Source: an uncultured Bacilli bacterium
Lineage (GTDB): Bacteria > Bacillota_I > Bacilli_A > RF39 > UBA660
Length of the DNA stretch: 11,840 nucleotides
Direction of reading: 5' to 3'
Assembly: GCA_947625005.1 (NCBI GenBank)
Contig: CANQNA010000035.1
Coordinates: forward strand, 1-11,840
Both the position numbers and the translations under genes were made by a program. Shown piece by piece: positions 1 to 7,669 of the stretch. The notes under the pieces are model-generated. The model had not been told where the DNA came from. It searched no databases and saw only the letters and a program-made list of their open reading frames with translations. Numbering within the stretch: position 1 is the first letter of the stretch; each line of letters begins with the position of its first letter.

Positions 1-359
1 CAACCAACAGTATCCTTATTTTTTGCTAATAGTTCTTTAAAATCAACATTAACAAGAGGGAAAGATACATAATACCAATAATCACTTTTTTTATCTGTTG
101 GTTTATTAACTAACTCAGTATTTTCATTATCTTCAGTATATTCAACTTCTTGGTCTATATCATCCATAATTTTTTTAATATTACTATTATCTCTATACCA
201 ACTGTATATTTTTTTTGCTGAAAAAACAACAGGGATTAGTAACAGTCCTAATAAAACGAACCACACCCAAAGTTTTAAAGTCCTTTTTTTGACAATTTTC
301 ACAGTTTTTATTTCATTATTTTTTAAAGCTTTTTTATTGCTTTTTTTCTTTTTTGCCAT
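1..359 (-). CDS. srtB: class B sortase, N-terminal part (cut by window edge)
   Basis: Sortases are membrane-anchored extracellular cysteine transpeptidases that join surface proteins or pilins to the cell wall. Read from ATG at 359 leftwards, 119 complete codons are present. A Lys-rich cytoplasmic start (residues 1-28) is followed by one membrane segment at about 29-47 (LWVWFVLLGLLLIPVVF), an extracytoplasmic linker, and then VDFKELLAKNKDTVGW (residues 105-120), the typical entry into the class B sortase beta-barrel ('F..L...N.DTVGW'). The catalytic His, Cys and Arg lie beyond position 1, so activity cannot be judged. The start follows a GGTGA ribosome site 5 bases upstream on the minus strand. 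The gene is divergent from dnaG and shows no functional link to it. The class assignment rests on the N-terminal architecture and this short motif; another sortase class is possible. Confidence 0.72.
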   Translation of the reverse strand, partial: MAKKKKSNKKALKNNEIKTVKIVKKRTLKLWVWFVLLGLLLIPVVFSAKKIYSWYRDNSNIKKIMDDIDQEVEYTEDNENTELVNKPTDKKSDYWYYVSFPLVNVDFKELLAKNKDTVG

Positions 360-377
360 AAAATCACCATATTTATA

Positions 378-386
378 ATTATATCA
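378..386 (-). promoter_or_regulatory. extended -10 promoter element for the sortase gene
   Basis: On the minus strand this reads TGATATAAT, a perfect TATAAT with the upstream TGn of an extended -10. The start codon is 19 bases beyond the end of the hexamer, leaving a short leader that holds the GGTGA ribosome site. No good -35 hexamer is visible 16-18 bases upstream, which is tolerated with extended -10 elements. Confidence 0.5.
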
Positions 387-400
387 CAGATCTTATTATT

Positions 401-430
401 TTGAATAAAATTTCCAAAATATGTTAAAAT
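401..430 (+). promoter_or_regulatory. candidate sigma-A promoter for dnaG-rpoD-trmK
   Basis: TTGAAT (401-406), an 18-base spacer, then TAAAAT (425-430) preceded by TG at 422-423 (extended -10). Transcription would start near 437, giving a leader of about 75 bases before dnaG. The leader has a T-then-A-rich palindromic patch around 446-463 but no obvious riboswitch. In this AT-rich background chance matches are common, so confidence is moderate. Confidence 0.45.
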
Positions 431-513
431 AATTAAGATTTTTCTATTTTTTTGAAAAAAAATAAAGGAAATAAGCGATTAATGTCAATATATAAAATTA
501 GAGGGTGTTAAAA

Positions 514-2250
514 ATGGCTGGATTATCTCATGAAGAAATAAATGCTATAAGACGAAGTGCTAATATAGTAGATGTTATTAGTAATTATGTTAATTTAGAA
601 CTTAAAGGGAAAAACTATTTTGGTATTTGTCCTTTTCATGACGATCATTCGCCAAGTATGAGTGTTTCACCTGAAAAGCAAATATTTACTTGTTTTGTTT
701 GTGGGGTTAGTGGTAATGTTTTTTCTTTTTTACAGAGTTATAAAAATATTAGCTTTTTAGAAGCGGTTAAGGAAGTTGCTGAATTTAGTGGAGTTAGTAT
801 AAATATTTCTTCTAGTGAAAAAAATATTCATGAAAAAGAATATAAACTGATGGAAATTGCTAATAAATATTTTGTTAATAATTTAAAAAGTGAAAAAGGA
901 GCTTTAGCAGTTCAATATTTAAAAGACCGAGGATTAGATGATGAAACTATTAAAGAGTTTGAAATCGGTGTTGCTTTAAAAGATGGAGAGGCTTTAAGTA
1001 ATTTTTTGCTCACTAAAAAATATGATGAAGCTACATTGATAAATTTAGGACTTAGTAATAAAAATGATAGATTATATGATGTTTTTCGTAACAGGATAAC
1101 TTTTCCTATTCATAATGCTCAAGGAAAAGTAGTGGCATTCTCTGCACGTGTTTATAATGGTGAAGCTGATTCTAAATATATTAACAACAAAGAATCCGTT
1201 ATTTTTAAAAAAGGAGAAACTTTATTTAATTATCATCGGGCTATTAAAGAAGCGAAAAAAAATAAATTTTTATTGGTTGTAGAAGGGCAAATGGATGCTA
1301 TTAGAATTTATTCTAGTGGAATAAAAAGTGTTGTTGCTACTATGGGAACGGCTCTAACTAAAGAACAGATTGTTCTCTTAAAACGGGCGAATGTTCCTTT
1401 AAAATTATTAATGGATAGTGATGCTGCTGGAGAACAAGCTAGTATGTCTAATGGAGAAAGTTTAAATAAAGCCCAATTAGAAGTGCAAGTAGTTAGACTT
1501 ACAGGGGCGAAAGATCCTGATGAATATATTTTAAAATATGGGATAGAGAAATTTCAAGATGCACTTAAAAATGCAGATACATTCTTTAATTATAAGTTGA
1601 AATATTTCAAAAAAAATAAAAATCTTGATAATGCTGATGAATTATCTAATTATGTTAATCAAATAATTACCGAACTTAATAAAACTGATGATGAAGTTTT
1701 GATTGAGATAACTTTAAATCAATTAAGTGAAGAGTTTAAAATTGATAAAGATATTTTAAAAAGACAGATAAAACCTAAAGATGGGGAAAAGCCTTTAGTT
1801 ATTGTACGAAAGCCTTTAATTAAGAAAAATAAATATAATAAAGTATGTGAGGAAATTATTTATTATATGTTAAATGATACCTTTTATATAAAAGATTTTG
1901 AAAATGAATTAAATTACTTACCAGATCAATTTTATTTTTCTTTAATAAAAGATATTATTGCTTATAATTTAATGTATGGTAAAATAGAAATTGCTGATTT
2001 TTTAACATTTTTACAAAATAATGAAGCAAAATATAAAAAAGTCTTAGAAATTGTTACAGAACATAATAATAATCTAAAAAAAGAAGAATGGAATAATTAT
2101 ATATTATTTATTAGAAAATGGATTACAGAGAGTAAAATAAATGATTTAAAAATTAAACTAAAAAATGAAACAGATATTAATGAAAAGTTAAGAATAAATG
2201 ATAAAATAGCGAAATTAAAAAAAGGATGTGAATATAATGGCAGTAAATAA
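514..2250 (+). CDS. dnaG: DNA primase DnaG
   Basis: Primase lays down the short RNA primers for replication at the fork, acting with the DnaB-type helicase. From ATG 514 the protein is 578 aa, close to the usual ~600. An N-terminal CHC2 zinc finger has ligands C39, H42 (CPFH), C60 and C63 (CFVC). The catalytic core includes FRNRITFPI (about 191-199), and the Toprim domain has EGQMD (E257, D261; more often EGYMD) and MDSDAAG (D301, D303), followed by KDPDE (333-337). The C-terminal ~150 residues are the Lys/Asn-rich, poorly conserved helicase-interaction part. I chose ATG 514 over the in-frame GTG at 505 because that GTG overlaps the ribosome site GAGGG (501-505), which is spaced correctly for ATG 514. 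The end overlaps rpoD, as in the conserved Firmicutes dnaG-sigA operon. Confidence 0.96.
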   Translation: MAGLSHEEINAIRRSANIVDVISNYVNLELKGKNYFGICPFHDDHSPSMSVSPEKQIFTCFVCGVSGNVFSFLQSYKNISFLEAVKEVAEFSGVSINISSSEKNIHEKEYKLMEIANKYFVNNLKSEKGALAVQYLKDRGLDDETIKEFEIGVALKDGEALSNFLLTKKYDEATLINLGLSNKNDRLYDVFRNRITFPIHNAQGKVVAFSARVYNGEADSKYINNKESVIFKKGETLFNYHRAIKEAKKNKFLLVVEGQMDAIRIYSSGIKSVVATMGTALTKEQIVLLKRANVPLKLLMDSDAAGEQASMSNGESLNKAQLEVQVVRLTGAKDPDEYILKYGIEKFQDALKNADTFFNYKLKYFKKNKNLDNADELSNYVNQIITELNKTDDEVLIEITLNQLSEEFKIDKDILKRQIKPKDGEKPLVIVRKPLIKKNKYNKVCEEIIYYMLNDTFYIKDFENELNYLPDQFYFSLIKDIIAYNLMYGKIEIADFLTFLQNNEAKYKKVLEIVTEHNNNLKKEEWNNYILFIRKWITESKINDLKIKLKNETDINEKLRINDKIAKLKKGCEYNGSK

Positions 2251-3334
2251 AATAAAAACTATAGAAGAAAGAAAAGAAGAATTATTAGTATTAGGTAGTG
2301 AAAAAGGGTATATTACATTTGAACAACTTGCAGAAGCTTTAAAAGGATTAGAAATTGATAATGATACTTTAGATGATTTATATAATTATTTTGTAGAAAA
2401 TGGTATAAACGTTGTTAGTGAAGAAGAAAGTGATGCAGGAAATGGAAAAATTAAGGAAGAAGAAGTTGTAATTTTAAGTGATGAAGATATTACAAAAGAT
2501 ATTAATATTAATGATCCTGTAAGAATGTATTTAAAAGAAATAGGAAAGATTAGTCTTTTAAGTCCTGAAGAAGAAATGAATTTATCTATTAGAGTAGCAG
2601 AAGGAGATGAAGAAGCCGCTCATTTGCTTGCTGAATCTAATTTACGTTTAGTAGTTTCTATTGCAAAACGTTATGTCGGAAGAGGATTATTGTTCTTAGA
2701 TTTAATTCAAGAAGGAAATATAGGTTTAATGAAAGCAGTAGAAAAATTCGATTATGACAAAGGATATAAATTTTCTACATATGCAACTTGGTGGATAAGA
2801 CAAGCGATTACTCGTGCTTTAGCTGATCAAGCTAGAACTATAAGAGTACCAGTACATATGGTAGAAACAATTAATAAAATGGCTCGTATTCAAAGGCAAA
2901 TGACTTTAGAGTTAAATCGTGAACCTAGTGATGAAGAAATTGCTCAAAAAATGGGAATTGGTGTAGAAAAAGTTAGAGAAGTTATGAAAATTAGTCAAGA
3001 CCCTGTCAGTTTAGAAACACCAATTGGAGAAGAAGATGATTCGCATTTAGGAGATTTCTTAAAAGATGAAAGTTGTATGAGTCCTGAAGAATATGCAACT
3101 AATGAAATTTTAAAAGAAGAGATTAAAAGTGTTCTAGCTACTTTACAACCTAGAGAACAACAAGTATTAGAGTTAAGATTTGGGTTAATTGATGGAACAA
3201 GTTATACTTTAGAAGAAGTAGGTAAACGCTTTAATGTTACTCGTGAACGTATTCGTCAAATAGAGGCTAAAGCTTTAAGAAAATTAAGACATCCATCACG
3301 TGCTAAAAAACTTAAGGATTTTATGATTGACTAA
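2237..3334 (+). CDS. rpoD: primary sigma factor RpoD/SigA
   Basis: Housekeeping sigma factor that directs RNA polymerase to -35/-10 promoters. From ATG 2237 it has 365 aa, the short Gram-positive form without a long region 1-to-2 insert. Region 1.1 covers about 1-75 and region 1.2 begins [11 protein letters not shown] (93-103). Region 2 has [16 protein letters not shown] (135-150) and the -10 melting/recognition stretch [16 protein letters not shown] (179-194). Region 3 spans about 210-285. Region 4 has the -35 helix-turn-helix at 325-347 ([20 protein letters not shown]) and ends LRHPSR. ATG 2237 lies 14 bases inside the end of dnaG, with AAAGGA upstream (2221-2226) inside dnaG; an upstream in-frame GTG at 2228 is too close to that site. 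The overlap suggests translational coupling of primase and sigma-A. Confidence 0.97.
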   Translation: MAVNKIKTIEERKEELLVLGSEKGYITFEQLAEALKGLEIDNDTLDDLYNYFVENGINVVSEEESDAGNGKIKEEEVVILSDEDITKDININDPVRMYLKEIGKISLLSPEEEMNLSIRVAEGDEEAAHLLAESNLRLVVSIAKRYVGRGLLFLDLIQEGNIGLMKAVEKFDYDKGYKFSTYATWWIRQAITRALADQARTIRVPVHMVETINKMARIQRQMTLELNREPSDEEIAQKMGIGVEKVREVMKISQDPVSLETPIGEEDDSHLGDFLKDESCMSPEEYATNEILKEEIKSVLATLQPREQQVLELRFGLIDGTSYTLEEVGKRFNVTRERIRQIEAKALRKLRHPSRAKKLKDFMID

Positions 3335-3975
3335 TGATTAGTAAGCGTTTGAAATCTTTAGTAAAATATGTGGAAAGATGCGATAGAATAATTGATATAG
3401 GGTGTGATCATGCTTTACTAGATATTTATTTAGTAAAAAATAAAGTAGTAGATAAAATTATAGTTAGTGATGTTCATCCTTCTGCTTTAGATTCTGGTAT
3501 TTTGAATATCAATAAATTTAATTTACAAAATAATATTGAAGCTAGATTAGGTAATGGATTAGAAGTTTTAAATTCCACTGATAATATTGATACTATTATA
3601 ATTTCAGGGATGGGAACCAATACTATTTTAAATATTTTAAAAAATGATTATTTAAAAAAAATAAAAAAACTTATATTACAATCTAATAGAGATTATGATA
3701 TTTTACGAAGAGAAGTTATTAAATTAGGTTTTTATCTAAAAACTGAAGAAGTTATTAAAGACCATAATAAATATTATCTTAATATTATTTTTGCAAGAGG
3801 TCAAAAAAATTATTCCGAAAATGAATTAAAATATGGAACTCAAAATATGATAGGTAGAAAAGAATATTTAGAATATTTGATTGGGAAAAAAGAAATTATT
3901 TTGAATAAAATAACAAAAGATGAAGAAAAAAAGAAAATTCAAGAAGAGATAATGTTATTAAAAGGTTTAATTTAA
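3334..3975 (+). CDS. trmK: tRNA (adenine(22)-N1)-methyltransferase TrmK
   Basis: SAM-dependent methyltransferase that makes m1A at position 22 in the D-loop region of some bacterial tRNAs. The 213-aa protein has a Rossmann SAM-binding start DIGCDHALL (21-29), an acidic strand end VSDVHPSAL (44-52), the family hallmark SGMGT (91-95) and LILQSN (113-118; LQPN in many relatives), followed by a Lys/Glu-rich C-terminal helical region. Its ATG overlaps the rpoD stop by one base (TAATG), so it is probably translated by reinitiation; the nearest purine-rich site (AAGGA, 3314-3318) is rather distant. dnaG-sigA-trmK is the B. subtilis dnaG-sigA-yqfN order. The usual next gene, a Nif3/YqfO-type gene, is absent here, and a terminator follows directly. 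Confidence 0.92.
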   Translation: MISKRLKSLVKYVERCDRIIDIGCDHALLDIYLVKNKVVDKIIVSDVHPSALDSGILNINKFNLQNNIEARLGNGLEVLNSTDNIDTIIISGMGTNTILNILKNDYLKKIKKLILQSNRDYDILRREVIKLGFYLKTEEVIKDHNKYYLNIIFARGQKNYSENELKYGTQNMIGRKEYLEYLIGKKEIILNKITKDEEKKKIQEEIMLLKGLI

Positions 3976-3995
3976 TTATTTTATTGTTGTTAATT

Positions 3996-4032
3996 GAGAT
4001 GTAAAATACGTTTTATTTCTCGTTTTTTTTTT
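3996..4032 (+). terminator. intrinsic terminator of the dnaG-rpoD-trmK operon
   Basis: An 11-position stem (3996-4006 with 4011-4021) closes a TACG loop. It has one T-T mismatch and one G-T pair. G4022 and ten T residues (4023-4032) follow. It lies 21 bases after the trmK stop. Confidence 0.82.
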
Positions 4033-4042
4033 AAAATTATTA

Positions 4043-4072
4043 TATAATAGCTTTAGAACTTTTTTATTGACA
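4043..4072 (+). promoter_or_regulatory. candidate promoter region for cse60-murJ
   Basis: A perfect TATAAT lies at 4043-4048, directly after the terminator T-run, but has no convincing -35 box. A perfect TTGACA lies at 4067-4072, yet the best downstream -10-like sequence (TGCTAAATT, hexamer 4094-4099) is about 21 bases away, too far for a standard sigma-A promoter. One of these probably drives the following two genes; I cannot decide which. Confidence 0.35.
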
Positions 4073-4116
4073 TTTTTCTTATCTTTTTTTTGCTAAATTA
4101 AAAGATAGGTGAAATT

Positions 4117-4287
4117 ATGAAAGTTAAAGTAATTGATGAAAATCATGAAAAAGATTTAGAAAGAGCGGTAAATGAATTTATTAGTGAACTTGATGATGTA
4201 GTAGATATTAAATTTCAAGTTTCTGCTAGTATTTTTGGCTCTGAACAGATATATTGCTTTTCCGCAATGATAATTTATAGAGAGTGA
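4117..4287 (+). CDS. Cse60-family small protein
   Basis: A 56-residue protein beginning MKVKVIDENHEKDLE and ending near EQIYCFSAMIIYRE. The pattern of a short beta start, an acidic helix, 'VDIKFQVS' (residues about 29-36) and 'QIYCFSAMIIY' matches the Cse60 family (Pfam Spore_Cse60). In B. subtilis this is a small sporulation protein of unknown biochemical role, but relatives also occur in bacteria that do not sporulate. The start follows an AGGTGA ribosome site (4107-4112). The gene ends in TGA, the only coding sequence in the window to do so, and stops 4 bases before the murJ start, so the two are almost certainly co-transcribed. A single stem (4080-4087 with 4100-4107) abuts its ribosome site. 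The family call comes from remembered sequence pattern. Confidence 0.78.
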   Translation: MKVKVIDENHEKDLERAVNEFISELDDVVDIKFQVSASIFGSEQIYCFSAMIIYRE

Positions 4288-4291
4288 TGTT

Positions 4292-5947
4292 ATGAAAAAA
4301 AATGGTTTTTTGGAAGGATCTTTTATTGCCACCTTTAATTTAGTATTAACTAAAATAATGGGAATGCTTTATGTTATTCCTTTTTATGCAATAGTGGGTT
4401 CTTTAGGAGGGGCTTTGTATTCATATGCCTACACAATTTATTCTATTTTTTTAAGTGTAAGTAATGCAGGAGTTCCTAATGCAATTAGTAAAATAACTAG
4501 TGAATATAATGCCAAAGGTTTAAAAGAAGCAAAGGTTAGAACATTTACTTTAGGGAAAAAAATTATTGGAAGAATTTCTATTGTAACTTTTTTAATTTTA
4601 TTTATTTTTGCATCTTCAGTCGCTAAATTAATTTTAGGAGATTTAAGTGGTGGAAATAGTATAAAAGATGTAGCTTTTGTTATAAGGGCTATTTCCTTTG
4701 CTGTTTTAGTAATTCCTCATTTATCTGTAACTAGAGGTTATATTCAAGGACATAAATATATTGAAACAGGTTCTAAAAGTCAAGTTGTAGAACAATTCGT
4801 AAGAATTTTAGTAATTATTTTAGGAAGCTTTATTTTTTATAAAGTATTTCATGCTTCATTAGCTTTATCTGTTGGAGTTGCTGTATTTGGAGCAACTATT
4901 GGAGGATTATGTGGATATTTATATTTAAAGCGAAAAATTAGTCATGAAAAAAGTGATTTAGATTTAGATAAAGAATTAACTAAAGATAATGTATCTAATA
5001 AGGAAATAATAAAAAAAATAGTAGTTTATGCTATTCCTTTTGTCATAATTGCTGTTGCTACTAATATTTATATTTTTGCAGATATGGTTTTTGTTTCTCG
5101 TACCTTAAATTATTTAAATTATGATGCTGGAACTGTAGAATTTATTGCTAGTGCTATATCTACATGGGGTTCTAAAATAAATATGATTGTTACTAGTATT
5201 GCAATGGGTTTTGCTACAAGTTTAATTCCTAATATTGTAACAAGTTTTCATCAAGATAAATTAGGAGATGTTAACAAAAAGTTAAATCAATCAATTAAAA
5301 TAATTTATTTTATCTCTCTACCTATGTGTGTTGGTTTATCTTTACTCGCTACTCCTGTTTGGACAGTATTTTATAATACTAATGCTTACGGTGGTAAAGT
5401 TTTAAGTGCACTTATTTTTACATCTTTATTTGGAAATATTTTAATGATTGTTTCTAATACTTTACAAAGTATGAATAAATTTAAATTAATTTATTTAGCA
5501 ACACTATCCGGTTTAATAGGAAATATTATTATTGATTTCCCTATGATGATTTTATTTAATTATCTAGGTTTACCACCTTATTATGGAGCTATAGTTGCTA
5601 CATATTTATGTAATATTTTAAGTATTTTTATCGGACTTATTTGTTTAAAAAAAGATCATGATTTTTCTTATCAAAGTATAGTAAAAACGATTTTTAAAAC
5701 TTTTATTCCTATTATCTTAATGATTGCTAGTATTATTGGAGTAAAATATGGATTAAGTTTATTAAATTTATCAGTATTAAAGAAATTAGATTCTATTATT
5801 ATAATTGCTATATGTACTATAGTAGGTGCTTTAGTTTACTTTGGTGTTAGTTTCAAACTAAAAATAGTTGATGATATTATTGATAGAAAAGAAATTGATA
5901 AACTTAAGAGAAAAATATTCAAAAAAAACTTACCAAAGGTAAGTTAA
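4292..5947 (+). CDS. murJ: MurJ/YtgP-type lipid II flippase (MOP superfamily)
   Basis: A 551-aa polytopic membrane protein of the polysaccharide flippase (Polysacc_synt/MATE-like, MOP) superfamily. The start, with GSFIATFNLVLTKIMGMLY (9-27), IPFYAIVGSLGGALYSYAY (29-47) and GVPNAISK about 60-67, resembles B. subtilis YtgP (MurJ, 544 aa), which moves lipid II across the membrane for peptidoglycan synthesis. I see 12-14 hydrophobic segments and one charged cytoplasmic loop at about 213-242 that separates the N and C lobes. It ends in a Lys-rich cytoplasmic tail. The ribosome site GAGAG lies in the end of the cse60-like gene. SpoVB, the related sporulation flippase, is an alternative, and its pairing with a Cse60-like gene makes that worth keeping open. 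The last codons also form the terminator of the convergent gene. Confidence 0.8.
   Translation: MKKNGFLEGSFIATFNLVLTKIMGMLYVIPFYAIVGSLGGALYSYAYTIYSIFLSVSNAGVPNAISKITSEYNAKGLKEAKVRTFTLGKKIIGRISIVTFLILFIFASSVAKLILGDLSGGNSIKDVAFVIRAISFAVLVIPHLSVTRGYIQGHKYIETGSKSQVVEQFVRILVIILGSFIFYKVFHASLALSVGVAVFGATIGGLCGYLYLKRKISHEKSDLDLDKELTKDNVSNKEIIKKIVVYAIPFVIIAVATNIYIFADMVFVSRTLNYLNYDAGTVEFIASAISTWGSKINMIVTSIAMGFATSLIPNIVTSFHQDKLGDVNKKLNQSIKIIYFISLPMCVGLSLLATPVWTVFYNTNAYGGKVLSALIFTSLFGNILMIVSNTLQSMNKFKLIYLATLSGLIGNIIIDFPMMILFNYLGLPPYYGAIVATYLCNILSIFIGLICLKKDHDFSYQSIVKTIFKTFIPIILMIASIIGVKYGLSLLNLSVLKKLDSIIIIAICTIVGALVYFGVSFKLKIVDDIIDRKEIDKLKRKIFKKNLPKVS
5921..5945 (-). terminator. intrinsic terminator of the minus-strand coiled-coil gene
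   Basis: On the minus strand the perfect 8-bp stem AACTTACC/GGTAAGTT (5945-5938 with 5934-5927) has a TTT loop and runs into a further T-tract (5926-5921). It starts 7 bases after the stop of the minus-strand gene and lies wholly inside the last codons of murJ. On the plus strand the hairpin has no downstream T-run, so it should work mainly for the minus strand. Confidence 0.85.
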
Positions 5948-5951
5948 GAAA

Positions 5952-6272
5952 TTAAACCATATACATACTGGAATTAGAATAATTATAATCTGTTTCCGTA
6001 CTTGTTTTAGAAAAATTCGTAGGAAATTCATTTTCTAATTTATTTATTCTAGATTCCAAACGATTAATTTGTCTTTCTAATTTGCTAATTCTACTATCTA
6101 TATCATTAGTATAATTGTCAGGCATATTTGCTGGCATAGCAGGTCCTGCATAAAAAGAAGAATTAGATTGAACTTGTCCTGGCATCATATTAGGCATAAC
6201 GCCGGGCATATTCATATTATTATATGAACTCATTCCATATTCGGAAAAAAAGGAATTACGATCTTTTTTCAT
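5952..6272 (-). CDS. small Met/Asn/Pro-rich coiled-coil protein, function unknown
   Basis: I do not recognise a named family. The 106-aa product starts MKKDRNSFFSEYGM. Residues 15-52 are low complexity and rich in Met, Asn, Pro and Ser, and a short coiled coil at 58-82 has a clean a/d pattern (I62, L65, I69, L72, I76, L79). A Ser/Thr/Tyr-rich tail ends SSMYMV. There is no signal peptide or membrane segment. The start is supported by a strong GGGGGAG ribosome site (6281-6287, minus strand) 8 bases before ATG. Composition of this kind is seen in spore-coat and other surface-assembly proteins of Firmicutes, so a structural, oligomerising role is a guess. It is convergent with murJ, divergent from trmB, and has its own terminator. 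Confidence 0.75.
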   Translation of the reverse strand: MKKDRNSFFSEYGMSSYNNMNMPGVMPNMMPGQVQSNSSFYAGPAMPANMPDNYTNDIDSRISKLERQINRLESRINKLENEFPTNFSKTSTETDYNYSNSSMYMV

Positions 6273-6292
6273 ATATTTTACTCCCCCTATAA

Positions 6293-6301
6293 AAGTATAT
6301 G
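6293..6301 (-). promoter_or_regulatory. possible promoter -10 for the coiled-coil gene
   Basis: The minus strand reads CATATACTT. TATACT could be a sigma-A -10, but no good -35 is present. CATA-N3-T also resembles the -10 of mother-cell sporulation sigma factors (SigE/SigK), with an AC 17 bases upstream as SigK promoters have. The start site would fall near 6287, leaving only about 15 bases of leader that hold the ribosome site. Confidence 0.25.
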
Positions 6302-6336
6302 AAATAAGATTTAAAAGAGTTAAAGGAAGTGATAAA

Positions 6337-6963
6337 ATGCGTTTAAGAAATGTGAAAAATGCTAAAGAAAAAGTAGATGCTTCAAACTATGTTATAAAAA
6401 ATCCCGAAAATTATAAAGGAAAATTTAATGAATTATTTTTAAATAAGGGTGAAATTCATTTAGAAATAGGAATGGGTAAAGGAGATTTTTTAATCGGTAT
6501 GGCTCAAGAAAATCCTGATATAAATTTTATTGGGATAGAGAAGTATGAATCTGTTATGGTGCGTGCTCTAGAAAAGTTAGAATCTCTAGATTATTTACCT
6601 AATTTAAAATTTATTAGAATGGATGCTACTTATATAAATGAGGTGTTTGGTAAAGAAATTTCAACCCTTTATTTAAATTTTTCTGATCCTTGGCCTAAAG
6701 CTCGTCATGCTAAAAGAAGACTAACCAGTCCAGAATTTTTGCAAAAGTATGAAAATATTTTAAAAGAGAAAAAAATTATTATGAAAACAGATAATATAGA
6801 TTTATTCGCTTATTCCTTAGAAACTTTAAGTAATTTTGGTTATAAATTTTTAAAAGTTAGTTTAGATTTACATAAAGAAGATATCAAAAATATTGAAACA
6901 GAGTATGAAACGAAATTTAGTAAACAAGGTATCAAGATAAACTACTTATCTGCGAAAAAATAG
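6337..6963 (+). CDS. trmB: tRNA (guanine(46)-N7)-methyltransferase TrmB
   Basis: SAM-dependent enzyme that forms m7G at position 46 in the tRNA variable loop. The 208-aa length is typical. The SAM-binding motif LEIGMGKGDF is at 42-51, with E68 at the end of the next strand (IGIEKYE). The catalytic and substrate-binding block is FSDPWPK (115-121) followed by RHAKRRLT (123-130), then KTDN (150-153). The conserved C-terminal tRNA/SAM-binding element TEYETKF (188-194) is also present. All family hallmarks appear intact. The start at 6337 has a good AAAGGAAGTGA ribosome site (6322-6332). It is divergent from the coiled-coil gene across a 64-base gap and is followed 47 bases later by a lipoprotein gene with its own promoter. 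Confidence 0.96.
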   Translation: MRLRNVKNAKEKVDASNYVIKNPENYKGKFNELFLNKGEIHLEIGMGKGDFLIGMAQENPDINFIGIEKYESVMVRALEKLESLDYLPNLKFIRMDATYINEVFGKEISTLYLNFSDPWPKARHAKRRLTSPEFLQKYENILKEKKIIMKTDNIDLFAYSLETLSNFGYKFLKVSLDLHKEDIKNIETEYETKFSKQGIKINYLSAKK

Positions 6964-6991
6964 TGCAAATAAAAGGAATTTTTGTTATACT
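6963..6991 (+). promoter_or_regulatory. extended -10 promoter of the lipoprotein-ytxGH-like operon
   Basis: TATACT at 6986-6991 is preceded by TG at 6983-6984 (TGn extended -10). A weak GTGCAA at 6963-6968 lies 17 bases upstream. Transcription would begin near 6998, giving a leader of about 13 bases that contains the AGGTGG ribosome site before ATG 7011. This argues against the longer reading frame that begins upstream. Confidence 0.55.
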
Positions 6992-7010
6992 AAATATAAG
7001 TAGGTGGAAT

Positions 7011-7667
7011 ATGCAAAAAAAGATAATTATTATTTTATTATGCTTACTTTTTTCGTGTGGTTGTTCTAATATTAGGACTACTAGTATTGAAGAAATAATT
7101 GAAAATAAAATAGCAACAAACTATAATAATAAAGTTTATAATATTCATCATCAAGGTTATAAATATTACTTACCTAAAGGTTTAACAGTTAAAACTATTA
7201 ATGAAACTAATGAAATTATTACCACAAAAGATATAACCTATTATTTATATGTTGATTTAGTAAGTATTTATAATGAAGCTGAATTAAATTTAGAAAAAGA
7301 AGAAAATATATATAAATATTTAGAAATAAATTATAAAGATAAAAAAGGATATTTAAAAATTAAAACGTTAACCAAAGATTATTTAGTTGAAATTATGTAT
7401 AATTATGCTAAAATAGAAGTGATAGTTGATGATGCAGATTTAAATGTGGCAATTAATAATGCTATAACTATATTATCAACTATGAGCTATAACAAAAATG
7501 TAATTGCTAATTTGATGGAAGATAATCTTTTAAATTCCAAAGATGTTAGTTTAAATATTTTGGAAAATCAAAATAAAGAAAGTAATTTTATTCAATATGA
7601 ACAAAATTATGATGAATATGCACCTGATACTCCAGATTATGATGTTATAGATAAGAAAGGCGAATAA
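7011..7667 (+). CDS. putative lipoprotein, function unknown
   Basis: I recognise no family beyond its export signal. The 218-aa product begins MQKKIIIILLCLLFSCGC: two Lys, a hydrophobic core (5-15) and a lipobox, either LFSC (lipidated Cys16) or SCGC (Cys18). The mature protein is Asn/Ile/Lys-rich with a predicted mixed alpha/beta region (about 25-170). From about 170 to 218 it becomes an acidic, Asn-rich tail (YEQNYDEYAPDTPDYD) that looks disordered. ATG 7011 is preferred because the frame extension upstream to 6963 overlaps the promoter, and because only this start places the hydrophobic stretch correctly. An AGGTGG ribosome site lies 3 bases before it, which is short spacing. It heads a run of four genes; the next starts 2 bases after its stop. 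Confidence 0.72.
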   Translation: MQKKIIIILLCLLFSCGCSNIRTTSIEEIIENKIATNYNNKVYNIHHQGYKYYLPKGLTVKTINETNEIITTKDITYYLYVDLVSIYNEAELNLEKEENIYKYLEINYKDKKGYLKIKTLTKDYLVEIMYNYAKIEVIVDDADLNVAINNAITILSTMSYNKNVIANLMEDNLLNSKDVSLNILENQNKESNFIQYEQNYDEYAPDTPDYDVIDKKGE

Positions 7668-7669
7668 AT

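Noticed and set aside
440..465. T-run/A-run palindrome in the dnaG leader as a terminator or attenuator
   Set aside because: It is made only of A-T pairs with a one-base centre and has no following T-run; it cannot form a stable terminator.
6963..7010. Upstream GTG start for the lipoprotein
   Set aside because: The extension overlaps an extended -10 promoter and would bury the lipoprotein signal peptide 16 residues inside the protein.
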